Positions 1 through 6,723 of a stretch of 8,222 bases of DNA are shown in pieces. Under the pieces are notes generated by a model that was not told the origin of the DNA, did no database searches, and worked only from the letters and a program-made list of their open reading frames with translations. The position numbers were made by a program, and so were the translations under genes. Source of the stretch: an uncultured Nitrospinaceae bacterium (lineage in GTDB: Bacteria; Nitrospinota; Nitrospinia; Nitrospinales; VA-1); contig CAJJDL010000031.1 in the NCBI GenBank assembly GCA_905182935.1, positions 1 through 8,222 on the forward strand, read 5' to 3'. Position 1 is the stretch's first letter. Every line of letters starts with the position of its first letter.

Positions 1-2282
1 CCTTTTAAAACTACGGCTAAATCTGTTAATTCATGATAGTGAGTGGCAAATAAAGTTTTAGGCCCACCTTTTTCTTTATCATTATGTAGATATTCAACGA
101 TTGATCAAGCAATACTAATTCCATCAAAAGTACTGGTTCCTCTGCCAATTTCATCGAGAATAATTAGACTTTTCTCAGTAGCATTATTTAAAATATTAGC
201 AGTTTCATTCATTTCTACCATAAATGTGGACATGCCTTTTTGTAGATGGTCTTGTGCACCGACCCGTGAAAAAATTCGATCAACAATACTGATATCTGCC
301 GTATTTGCAGGTACAAAACTTCCAATCTGAGCCATTAGAGTTATTAATGCAACCTGTCTAAGGTACGTTGATTTCCCTGCCATGTTAGGTCCCGTAATAA
401 TCAATATTTGATCATTTGTGCTACTAATTTTGGTGTCATTTGCAATGAATTGATTCTCAGGAATAATTTTTTCAATAAGAGGGTGCCGACCACCTATAAT
501 ATTAATGATTGATTCCGCAGAAATATTTGGTTTTGAGTAATTATTATGGTGTGCCACTTCTGCGAAGGAAGTTAATGCATCAAGGCCAGCAATAATATGA
601 GCCATATTTTGAATTCTTGTGCCATACGATGATACTTCTTCACGAACCTGTTGAAATATTTTCTGTTCTAGGTCGATAATTTTGTCTTGAGCTCCAGAGA
701 TTTCTTCTTCATGTTTTTTGAGCTCTGGAGATATAAATCGCTCTGCATTCACCAGAGATTGTTTCCGAATATATTCAATGGGTACACGATCCAGATTTTT
801 TTTTGTTATTTCGATGTAGTATCCATAAATTCTATTGTAGCCAACCTTGAGAATTGAAATACCTGTACGCTCCTTTTCCTTTCTTTCTAATTGAGCTATC
901 CAGTCTTTGCCATCACGTGTAATAGATTTAAGTCTATCTAACTCTTTATCACATCCATCTTTTATAAAATTCCCATCTTTAAGAGTGAAGGGTGGGTCGT
1001 CAACGATTTTATTTTCAATAAAACTATGAAGATCTTCAAGGTTATCCCACTTGGATATGAAAGGTATAAGGTTTTGATTTTCGCTCTGATTTAAAATTGT
1101 GCTCAGGTGAGGTAAGGCTGAAAGGGAAATTTTTAATGTGATTAAATCGCGTGCATTACAAACTGAAAGAGAAATTCGGCTAAGAAGACGTTCTAAATCA
1201 TAAATTGATTTTAATTTATCCCGAATGGCTTGTCTTAATATAGGGTTATTCCGAAATGTATATACTTGTTCTAGCCTTTTGTTGATAGAATTAATATCGA
1301 TCAGTGGTTTTAGAACCCATTCTCTGATACGCCGAGCCCCCATAGCAGTTTGTGAAAGATCAAGTAAGTCTAGTAATGAATTTTTTCGCTCGCCATCACT
1401 AGATTGAACTATTTCTAAGCTGCGTAAAGTTGCATGGTCCATAAGCATATAACTATGTACATTAAAGGTATTTATTACGCTTATATGGTTAAGTGCTGAC
1501 TTTTGTGTTTTTTGAAGGTAGAGAAGAAGCGCTCCAGCGGCAGAAGTAGCGAGCTTTAAATTTTCGCAGCCAAATCCCTCAAGAGAATTTGTTTTAAAAT
1601 GATTTACTAGCGTCTGATAGGCTTCTTTATATAAAAAAGTCCAGTCTTCACAGGTTTGAAGTTTATGTGCATGCTCTTCCAAACATTTTGGTTTTGTCAG
1701 CGCACTTAGCAAACTTTCTGACAGGATAATTTCTTTAGGAGAAAATTTTTCTATTTCATCTTCTAATAAAGATTCGTTATTTTTTCCATGTAGCTCGGTT
1801 GCCTTGAATAGTCCTGTTGTTATGTCTAATGCAGCAAAACCCCAATCCTTTCCATTGTGATAGAGCGAAAGAATGAAGTGATTTTTTTTAGGATCAAGTA
1901 AATTATCATCCAATGTTGTCCCTGGCGTTACGACTCTGACGACTTGCCTCTTTACTAAACCTTTAGCTAACCGTGAGTCTTCAGTCTGCTCACAAATAGC
2001 TACATTTTTACCAGCCTTAATAAGTTTAGCGATATAGGATTTGGAAGAGTGGTGAGGAATCCCGCACATGGGTGTGGGCTTTTCTTTATTTTTATTTCTT
2101 GAAGTTAAAGCAATTTCTAGAATTTGTGACGCAATTATTGCATCCTCATTAAACATTTCATAGAAATCTCCCATGCGAAAAAAAAGAATAGAATCGAGAT
2201 AATCCTTTTTGATACTTATATATTGTTGCATCATTGGAGTTTCCTCTATCAACTTGGCAGAAATTTGAGGAAACTTATTCAT
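1..2282 (-). CDS. mutS: DNA mismatch repair ATPase MutS; 3' end beyond window; in-frame TGA at codon 726
   Basis: MutS recognises mismatched bases and small loops and, with MutL, starts strand-specific repair. The start at 2282 places the family opening (TPMMQQY, then [12 protein letters not shown]) at residues 16-44, with the mismatch-wedging Phe-x-Glu at F40/E42. The connector, core and clamp regions follow. Walker A (GPNMAGKST) lies near residue 630 and Walker B with the signature ([13 protein letters not shown]) near 709-721. Translation then meets TGA at 105-107, after the residues GISIA. Beyond it the same frame continues for 34 codons to the window edge, including [11 protein letters not shown], a hallmark of the MutS ATPase C-terminal part. 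The gene is therefore interrupted rather than naturally ended. Full MutS is about 850-870 residues, so about 100 more residues should lie outside. It sits 10 nt after the HIT gene and has no clear Shine-Dalgarno (SD) sequence, suggesting translation coupled to the upstream gene. The identity is certain; whether it is functional is not. Confidence 0.96.
105..107 (-). other. In-frame TGA within mutS at a conserved Trp position
   Basis: The codon following GISIA is TGA, where E. coli MutS has Trp (DGLSLAW). A single G-to-A change from TGG would produce it. The downstream frame reads SIVEYLHN, then [11 protein letters not shown], so the reading frame is intact apart from this codon. The other Trp codons I checked in this gene and in the HIT gene are TGG. 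ndk ends at the family's usual length with TGA, so TGA appears to be a normal stop here. Confidence 0.9.
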
Positions 2283-2292
2283 GATAGACGAT

Positions 2293-2781
2293 TTATAGGA
2301 GTATTTTTTTAAAATGAGGAACTAGTTTTTGATATGACTGTTGCAAGTTTTCGGGGTGAATTTTTATATCTGCGAGTACGGGCATAAAATTTGTATCCCC
2401 TATCCATCGAGGAACTATATGGTTATGAATATGTTCATCGTATCCTGCTCCTGCACTTTTGCCTAAGTTAAAACCTACATTAAAACCATCTGGGGTATTA
2501 ACAGTTCGGAGAATTTGAATACTTTTTTTTGTAAGTTCAGTTAGTTCCATAGACTCATCTGTGTCAAGATCTGTAATACAAGCACAGTGACGACAAGGGA
2601 CAACCATAAGGTGCCCAGTATTATATGGAAAAATATTCATGATGATAAAACAATAACTGCCTGTAAATAAAATAAAATTATTTTTGTCATCACCAGCTTT
2701 TGGTAAGCTGCAGAAAATACATTCACCTGATTTTTTTTTATTAATATATTCCATACGCCAAGGTGCCCAAATTTGCTTCAT
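2293..2781 (-). CDS. HIT-family nucleotide hydrolase/phosphorylase (Ap4A phosphorylase-like)
   Basis: This 162-residue protein belongs to the histidine-triad superfamily, whose members cleave nucleoside phosphates such as Ap4A or adenylyl conjugates through a nucleotidyl-His intermediate. The N-terminus (KQIWAPWRMEYI) followed by a Cys-x2-Cys pair (C21, C24) is typical of the zinc-binding Ap4A-phosphorylase-like branch. GFNLGKSAGAGYDEH leads into the triad H117-x-H119-x-H121 and then IVPRWIGDTNFMPV, a strong family block. H119 would be the nucleophile. The residue between the second and third His is Asn (N120), where a hydrophobic or aromatic residue is more usual. The substrate cannot be fixed from sequence. 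The start at 2781 keeps the conserved opening. It lies 26 nt after ybeY without a good SD and 10 nt before mutS, so the genes are probably co-transcribed. Confidence 0.93.
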   Translation of the reverse strand: MKQIWAPWRMEYINKKKSGECIFCSLPKAGDDKNNFILFTGSYCFIIMNIFPYNTGHLMVVPCRHCACITDLDTDESMELTELTKKSIQILRTVNTPDGFNVGFNLGKSAGAGYDEHIHNHIVPRWIGDTNFMPVLADIKIHPENLQQSYQKLVPHFKKILL

Positions 2782-2807
2782 TAGTTAAGACTCGATAGCC
2801 AGAATGA

Positions 2808-3275
2808 TTAATAATTACATGACTTGCTAGGTTTTTTATTTGGGAATATAAAACCAAATAATTCGCTAGTTTTTTCTTTCATATACACACCATCCTCATC
2901 TGAACGCTCATGGTCAAACCCTAAAAGGTGTAGAATGCCATGTATTAGTAATAGTACTATTTCTTCATCTATAGACAAATTGTGTTCAGAGGATTGTCTC
3001 ATAGCCGTCGAAGTTGATATTACTATATCCCCAAGTAAGTTATGCTCGAGTCCATTTTCTTCCCCTTCAGTCTGAGAAAATGAAAGTACATCTGTGGATA
3101 TGTTTTTATTGCGGTATTGTTTATTGAGTTCTCTTATTTTTTTATCATCTGTTAAAAGAATACTAAGTTCTTTATTTTCGCAGTTTAGTAGGGGTAATAT
3201 AGTTTTGATTTGATTTTCGAGAGATTCGCAATCGATTAAACATTCGGTTTGTTCATCGATTATATAAATTGACAT
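2808..3275 (-). CDS. ybeY: Endoribonuclease YbeY (16S rRNA maturation and quality control)
   Basis: YbeY is a zinc-dependent single-strand endoribonuclease involved in 16S rRNA 3'-end maturation and late ribosome quality control in the cytoplasm. The 155-residue length is typical of the family. The signature His-Gly-x-x-His-x5-His is present as IHGILHLLGFDHE, with metal ligands H112, H116 and H122. Upstream, TDVLSFSQ (residues 61-68) and LLGDIVIS (80-87) are the other two conserved blocks. The start at 3275 has AAGGA about 9 nt upstream. The gene follows phoH by 25 nt, the classical phoH-ybeY pairing in bacteria, and the HIT gene follows it. The C-terminal tail (about residues 146-155) is poorly conserved. 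Nothing in the gene looks damaged. Confidence 0.96.
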   Translation of the reverse strand: MSIYIIDEQTECLIDCESLENQIKTILPLLNCENKELSILLTDDKKIRELNKQYRNKNISTDVLSFSQTEGEENGLEHNLLGDIVISTSTAMRQSSEHNLSIDEEIVLLLIHGILHLLGFDHERSDEDGVYMKEKTSELFGFIFPNKKPSKSCNY

Positions 3276-3300
3276 TCAGTGCTTGTCCTTATAATTTAAT

Positions 3301-4265
3301 TTAGTTACCAAGTTTATTTTGGCTATAGGCTTTAATAATTTGTTTGACCAAGTCGTGCCTAATGACATCTTTTTCGTCAAAGTTTGCAAACCTTATCCCA
3401 TTTATATTTTTGAGAAGTGATTGCACCTGAATTAGTCCAGATTTTTTGGTGTTATCTAAATCAATTTGAGTTACATCTCCTGTAATCACCATTTTCGAAT
3501 TAAATCCAAGTCGTGTTAAAAACATTTTCATTTGCTCATTAGTTGAGTTTTGTGCTTCGTCAAGAATTATAAATGAATCATTGAGTCTGCGTCCTCGCAT
3601 ATATGCTAATGGCGCGATTTCTATAGTTCCGTTTTCCATTAGCTCTCTTACTTTCGCTGCTTCCAAAACGTCATCTAACGAATCGTAAAGCGGCATAAAG
3701 TAGGGGTTGATTTTTTCTGCAATGTCCCCTGGTAGAAAGCCAAGTTTTTCTCCAGCTTCAACTGCAGGGCGAACTAAAATGATCTTTTTAAACTGGCGTT
3801 TAAGAAGGCCTTCTACCGCTAAGGCTACTGCCAGATAAGTTTTTCCTGTTCCTGCAGGTCCTATTGCCAGAACAATATCAGCTTGTCTGACTGATTGTAT
3901 AAATTCCCTTTGAGTTTCGCTTTTTGGCGTAATGAAACCTTTTTTAGGAGATACGGTTATTCTTTCCAAAAATATTGGTTTTAACTTTATAGATGCATCT
4001 TCTGCTACTAGACGGATAGCAAATTTTATATCATCATCTTTTAAGATATAACCAGAAATAGAAAGGTCTTCTAATTGACTTAAAAGTATATCAACAATAT
4101 TTATTGAGCTGGCAGCGCCTTTTATTTTAATTTGATTTTCTTGGGTTGTAATTCGAACTCCAAATTTTTTTCAATTTGTTTAAGGTTGATATCGCAAACA
4201 CCAAAAATTTCTGGAATATGATTGAGGTTTTCTAGAAGAAGTTCTTTCGTAGTTATTTGATTCAA
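3301..4265 (-). CDS. phoH: PhoH-like ATPase (YbeZ family), with apparent -1 frameshift near codon 33
   Basis: PhoH/YbeZ proteins are P-loop ATPases linked to RNA metabolism and YbeY. The C-terminal 222 residues form the PhoH domain: GPAGTGKTYLA (Walker A), RPAVEAGEKLGFLPGD, PLAYMRGRRLNDSFIILDEAQN (Walker B) and MFLTRLGFNSKMVITGDVTQIDL. A TTG at 3969 opens this stretch but is not the true start, because homologous sequence continues upstream in the same frame to about 4165. It is then taken up in another frame as LNQITTKELLLENLNHIPEIFGVCDINLKQIEK. Joining the frames at an A run (4165-4171) gives IEKKFGVRITTQENQIKIKG, the usual PhoH N-terminal KH-like region, and a protein of about 321 residues, normal for the family. 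The probable start is TTG at 4265 with TAGGA 12 nt upstream, since no ATG is available. A strong promoter precedes it. Without a frame change, translation would stop at 4122 after 47 residues. Confidence 0.9.
4164..4171 (-). other. A7 run with A_AAA_AAT slippery heptamer at the phoH frame break
   Basis: On the minus strand the codons are GAA AAA AAT, containing a run of seven A (4171-4165) followed by TTT. The expected family sequence (Glu-Lys-Lys-Phe-Gly) needs either one more A or a ribosome slip of -1. The heptamer A_AAA_AAT fits the X_XXY_YYZ pattern of -1 frameshift sites in the correct phase. I saw no strong downstream hairpin or internal SD stimulator. A missing base from homopolymer miscalling is the simplest explanation. 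Confidence 0.8.
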
Positions 4266-4300
4266 TGGGGGATGAAATCCTATTATGGTTTAATTCTAGT

Positions 4301-4330
4301 ATTATATCTGCCCTAGTTTTGACATGTCAA
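4301..4330 (-). promoter_or_regulatory. Sigma-70-type promoter for phoH-ybeY-HIT-mutS
   Basis: On the minus strand a perfect -35 box, TTGACA (4330-4325), is followed by an 18-nt spacer and a perfect -10 box, TATAAT (4306-4301). Transcription would begin near 4294, leaving a leader of about 29 nt before the TTG start of phoH. It lies in the 127-nt gap after folE, where no terminator is visible, so some read-through from the upstream unit is also possible. Confidence 0.82.
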
Positions 4331-4331
4331 A
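4318..4331. promoter_or_regulatory. Perfect 14-bp palindrome overlapping the -35 box (candidate operator)
   Basis: The sequence TTTGACATGTCAAA is its own reverse complement over all 14 bases and contains the -35 hexamer. A dimeric regulator bound here would compete with RNA polymerase. Part of the symmetry could be chance, because TTGACA supplies one arm, but the matching arm is not required by the promoter. No regulator gene is present in the window to assign it to. Confidence 0.5.
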
Positions 4332-4339
4332 CTCAGAAG

Positions 4340-4353
4340 AATCAACATTGATT
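4340..4353. promoter_or_regulatory. Second dyad upstream of the phoH promoter
   Basis: AATCAA and TTGATT form 6-bp inverted arms around a 2-nt centre. The centre lies 22 nt from that of the palindrome over the -35 box, about two helical turns, so both could be bound on the same DNA face. The sequences are only loosely similar (ATCAA against GTCAA half-sites). No T-tract follows on the minus strand, so it is not a terminator. Confidence 0.35.
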
Positions 4354-4392
4354 ATTAGAACTGTAAACACCCCTTTTTAAATACCGTCAGCT

Positions 4393-4971
4393 CTAAAACT
4401 TGGTGGGTGTGAGAAGGCTAAGAAATTCAGCACGGGTTCGTGGATCTTTTTTGAAAGATCCTAGCATGGAGCTAGTAGTGGTGTAAGAATTTTGTTTTTC
4501 AACTCCACGCATTGACATGCATAGATGAGTAGCTTCTATCACAACACCCACTCCAGTTGGCTTAACAAGATCTTCGATGCAATGTGCTATTTGGGTGGTT
4601 AGGCGTTCCTGTACCTGCAAGCGTCTTCCGTATGCATCAACTAACCTTGGGACTTTACTTAGTCCTATGATTTTACCATTAGGTAGATAAGCTACGTGAC
4701 ATTTGCCAAAAAATGGCAGCATATGGTGTTCGCATAGACTATAAAAATCAATATTTTTAACGATGACCATTTCGTCATAGTTTTCGCTATAAAGAGCATC
4801 ATTAACAAGTTGATCGATATCCACCTCGTAGCCACTTGTTAAGAACTTTAAAGACTTCTCTACCCTATCAGGTGTTTTCAGTAATCCTTCTCGTTTAGGA
4901 TTTTCACCGATAGCATGCAAAATATTCTCAATTAATGATTTTATTCCAGGTTTTTTAGATGTTAGGTTCAT
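4393..4971 (-). CDS. folE: GTP cyclohydrolase I (FolE type)
   Basis: FolE converts GTP to 7,8-dihydroneopterin triphosphate, the first step of folate and biopterin synthesis and one entry to queuosine-type deazapurines. From the chosen start the protein has 192 residues. [15 protein letters not shown] lies at 23-37. [18 protein letters not shown] carries zinc ligands C80 and H83, and HLCMSMRGV carries C151; these match the three zinc ligands of the E. coli enzyme. [11 protein letters not shown] (115-125) and the [10 protein letters not shown] block near 162-171 are also present. ATGs at 4995 and 4977 are in frame, but only 4971 has a well-placed SD (GAGGAG, 6 nt away). The first 17 nt overlap the end of the PTPS gene, which implies translational coupling and a shared pathway. 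This is the zinc-dependent FolE, not FolE2. Confidence 0.97.
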   Translation of the reverse strand: MNLTSKKPGIKSLIENILHAIGENPKREGLLKTPDRVEKSLKFLTSGYEVDIDQLVNDALYSENYDEMVIVKNIDFYSLCEHHMLPFFGKCHVAYLPNGKIIGLSKVPRLVDAYGRRLQVQERLTTQIAHCIEDLVKPTGVGVVIEATHLCMSMRGVEKQNSYTTTSSMLGSFKKDPRTRAEFLSLLTPTKF

Positions 4972-5380
4972 AAACATCTCCTCGGTAGATAACATAATTA
5001 CGTTCGGATTCGTAAAGTTTAACTTCGTATAAACGACCTTTATTAATTTTAGGCTCTAAAATTTCCCAAAATTTTATTGCTAAGTTTTCTGCAGTAGGAA
5101 TAATTCCTTCCAGAAAATCAACGTCTATATTCAAGTTTTTATGATCAACTTTGTCGAGAATTTCTCGTTTTGTTAGCCTTTTTAATTCCTTTAGATCGAA
5201 TACCATTCCAGTCTCTTTAGATACTTCCCCAGACAACGTGACTTCAAGATCATAATTGTGTCCGTGGCCATTAGGGTTATTACACGGACCAAAGGTGGCC
5301 TCGTTTTTTTCATTAGAAAAATCCGGGTTGTATAAGCGATGGCTAGCACAAAAATGATGTTTTCGTGTAATAAAAATCAT
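4955..5380 (-). CDS. 6-pyruvoyl-tetrahydropterin synthase family protein, animal-type (C-x5-HGH) active site
   Basis: PTPS-family enzymes act on the FolE product, dihydroneopterin triphosphate. PTPS makes 6-pyruvoyl-tetrahydropterin (biopterin route), while QueD makes 6-carboxy-tetrahydropterin (queuosine route). This 141-residue protein has zinc ligands H14 (ASHRLY), H39 and H41 (NGHGHNY). The catalytic Cys is C33, in [14 protein letters not shown], with D79-H80 (VDHKNLN) and E124 (KLYESE) completing the active site. The Cys is six residues before the first His of HGH, as in human PTPS ([14 protein letters not shown]), not four as in QueD (C-x3-HGH). [14 protein letters not shown] also resembles the animal enzyme. 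It is followed directly by overlapping folE, consistent with one pathway. There is no convincing SD at the start, and a 36-nt gap separates it from the FmdB-type gene. The product formed in vivo is undetermined; pyruvoyl-pterin formation is my inference. Confidence 0.9.
   Translation of the reverse strand: MIFITRKHHFCASHRLYNPDFSNEKNEATFGPCNNPNGHGHNYDLEVTLSGEVSKETGMVFDLKELKRLTKREILDKVDHKNLNIDVDFLEGIIPTAENLAIKFWEILEPKINKGRLYEVKLYESERNYVIYRGDVYEPNI
4978..4983 (-). promoter_or_regulatory. Ribosome binding site that decides the folE start
   Basis: GAGGAG lies inside the 3' end of the PTPS gene. It abuts an ATG at 4977 with zero spacing and stands 6 nt from the ATG at 4971, making 4971 the likely start. 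The ATG at 4995 lies upstream of this site and cannot use it. Confidence 0.7.
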
Positions 5381-5416
5381 AGAGTTTGAGTGAAGTCTAT
5401 TTGATAGATTTATTAT

Positions 5417-5608
5417 TTACTTTAAGTATTTTCGTTTGTTGTCGGTAGAGTAAAACCCAGGGCCGTGTAAATGAAACGTCATGCTATTCAAAATTTTTTG
5501 TATTGGACCATCGCATTTCTCACATTTTTCTAGAGGCTCATCGGATATTTTTTGTAATACCTCGAATGTTTCTTTACATTTTTCACATTGATAATCGTAA
5601 AAGGGCAT
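5417..5608 (-). CDS. FmdB-family small zinc-ribbon protein
   Basis: A 63-residue protein with the FmdB/CxxC_CXXC regulatory-domain layout: it opens with MPFYDYQCEKC, has a first Cys pair C8-x2-C11 and a second pair C29-x2-C32, and then GPGFYSTD near residues 49-56. The four Cys should bind one zinc. Family members are often annotated as putative regulators, after a gene near the formamidase/amidase loci of Methylophilus, but a defined biochemical role is lacking. An SD (AGGAG, about 8 nt upstream) overlaps the TAG stop of the preceding secreted-protein gene, so the two are probably coupled. The PTPS gene follows after 36 nt. The domain assignment is secure; a role in pterin synthesis is only suggested by position. 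Confidence 0.85.
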   Translation of the reverse strand: MPFYDYQCEKCKETFEVLQKISDEPLEKCEKCDGPIQKILNSMTFHLHGPGFYSTDNKRKYLK

Positions 5609-5619
5609 ATAAGTTTCTC

Positions 5620-6177
5620 CTAATGCAGTTTACTCATGACACGTGATTGAAAATTAGTAGCATTGTTATTAGAAAATGTCACATTTTTATGGTTTTCTAG
5701 TATTTTCTTTTTAGTTTCTCTTTTGTTGAGATGTTTTCTAAATTGGTTTAATGTTTTTGGGATATTTTTTTTTATTCCGTCCAAGTCGTATATTGGGCCT
5801 GGAAGTGTAAGCCCAAATTGTGGGTCGTATATGCCAACTACCATATTTTGGTTTGCGATAACTTGAAGAACAATAAATCGGGTCATTGAGTATTTTTCCT
5901 GAACCGACTTTGGCATCATAAATGTTTGGTTTTCATTTTTAAGCCCAAATCTCATTACAGCTTTACCGGACTCGATAGGGTTAAAGCCTTTTTGTTGTAC
6001 GTATTGATCTAGGTCTTTAATAATTCGATCTTTAGGAAATATTAGAATACCGAGGTTTTCAAAGTTTTTATAGAGCTGGTAATCATAGCCAGTTTCAATT
6101 GAAGCCGCATTGGTGATATTGGGTATTAAAAAAAATATTGCCAATGCCGTTGTTGCGATTTTTTTTCCAATTTTCAT
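5620..6177 (-). CDS. Unrecognised secreted protein with N-terminal signal peptide
   Basis: I do not recognise a family for this 185-residue protein. It starts with a clear Sec-type signal peptide: a basic n-region (MKIGKK), a hydrophobic core (IATTALAIFFLIP) and a likely cleavage after NITNA near residue 24. There is no lipobox Cys and no Cys anywhere in the protein, and no further membrane segment, so a soluble periplasmic or exported protein is likely. The mature part looks globular up to about residue 145, with strand-like stretches such as RFIVLQVIANQNMVVGIYD followed by PQFGLTLPGPIYDLDG. The tail after 145 is Lys- and Asn-rich and probably disordered or helical. It lies 31 nt after ndk, without an obvious SD, and overlaps the SD of the FmdB-type gene. 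The real coding nature is supported by the signal peptide and tight packing. Confidence 0.75.
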   Translation of the reverse strand: MKIGKKIATTALAIFFLIPNITNAASIETGYDYQLYKNFENLGILIFPKDRIIKDLDQYVQQKGFNPIESGKAVMRFGLKNENQTFMMPKSVQEKYSMTRFIVLQVIANQNMVVGIYDPQFGLTLPGPIYDLDGIKKNIPKTLNQFRKHLNKRETKKKILENHKNVTFSNNNATNFQSRVMSKLH

Positions 6178-6208
6178 AATATGTTAGTTTATTACTGTCT
6201 ATGAAAAA

Positions 6209-6625
6209 TCATGATAAAATTTCTGTTTGGCTAAAAAAATAAGAAATCTCAAAAGCTGCTGTTTCTGGTGCATCTGATCCGTGTACAGAGTTTTTTTCTA
6301 GGCTAACAGCAAATTCTTTTCTAATTGTACCTGCATCTGCTTCGGCTGGGTTTGTTGCTCCCATTAATTCTCGCCATGCTTTAATTGCACCTTCTTTTTG
6401 AAGCACCAATAGTATAACGGGACCTGTACACATTGATGCAGTTAGATCCTTGAAAAAAGGTCTTTCTTTATGAACATGATAAAAACACTCGGCTACAGGT
6501 ATAGTTAAAAGAACCCTTTTCATTGCCGCAACACGAAATTCCTTGGATTCGATTTTCTCTAATATTTTTCCTATCAGATTTCTCTCAACAGCATCTGGTT
6601 TAATAATAGCAAACGTTTGTTCCAT
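6209..6625 (-). CDS. ndk: Nucleoside diphosphate kinase
   Basis: Ndk transfers the gamma phosphate of ATP to nucleoside diphosphates through a phosphohistidine. The 138-residue product opens with [15 protein letters not shown] (K9 in the phosphate-binding motif) and contains HKERPFF (52-58) and [12 protein letters not shown] (65-76). [20 protein letters not shown] (88-106) follows, and the active-site block [20 protein letters not shown] has the catalytic H115. The ATG at 6625 is chosen because the family begins there. The open frame extends upstream to 6694, but that extension is coded by the terminator hairpin and has no homology. The length is normal, and the TGA stop falls at the family's usual end. 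ndk lies just after the terminator of the OFOR operon, so it should start its own transcript, but no convincing promoter is visible in the 36 nt between. Confidence 0.97.
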   Translation of the reverse strand: MEQTFAIIKPDAVERNLIGKILEKIESKEFRVAAMKRVLLTIPVAECFYHVHKERPFFKDLTASMCTGPVILLVLQKEGAIKAWRELMGATNPAEADAGTIRKEFAVSLEKNSVHGSDAPETAAFEISYFFSQTEILS

Positions 6626-6661
6626 GGTAGAATTTTTCTTTATGATTAAAGGTTTTTGAAT

Positions 6662-6699
6662 AAAAAAAAGGTATTTGAGGTTACAGACTCCCAAATACC
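6662..6699 (-). terminator. Rho-independent terminator of the OFOR operon
   Basis: On the minus strand GGTATTTG (6699-6692) pairs perfectly with CAAATACC (6677-6670), and two inner G-C pairs extend the stem if one T is bulged. The loop is about nine bases, AGTCTGTAA. Eight T follow immediately (6669-6662). It lies 25 nt after the small ferredoxin gene and 36 nt before ndk, so it ends the upstream operon. Confidence 0.9.
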
Positions 6700-6723
6700 C
6701 TTTTCAAAACTAACTAAACAAAA

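Noticed and set aside
43..330. Plus-strand open frames inside mutS, ybeY, porG and the secreted-protein gene (also near 1225, 2824, 5663 and 7136)
   Set aside because: They lie antisense to well-supported genes, show no recognisable domains and have low-complexity translations.
1..2282. Use of a genetic code in which TGA means Trp
   Set aside because: The Trp codons checked in mutS and the HIT gene are TGG, and ndk ends at its normal length with TGA. One TGA does not support recoding.
3967..3969. TTG as the start of a short 222-residue PhoH protein
   Set aside because: The same frame continues upstream with PhoH-like N-terminal sequence, and no SD lies before this TTG; it is an internal Leu codon.
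4266..4392. A terminator after folE
   Set aside because: No hairpin followed by a T-tract is visible on the minus strand; the inverted repeats there fit operator-like dyads better.
4972..4995. Upstream folE starts at 4995 and 4977
   Set aside because: The GAGGAG site abuts the ATG at 4977 with no spacing and lies after the ATG at 4995; the ATG at 4971 has ideal spacing.
5396..5408. Small dyad TCTAT-TTG-ATAGA between the FmdB-type and PTPS genes
   Set aside because: Five-base AT-rich arms are expected by chance in such sequence, and no T-tract or promoter element goes with it.
6626..6694. A 23-residue N-terminal extension of Ndk
   Set aside because: It would be encoded by the terminator hairpin and T-tract, and Ndk proteins begin at the [13 protein letters not shown] position.
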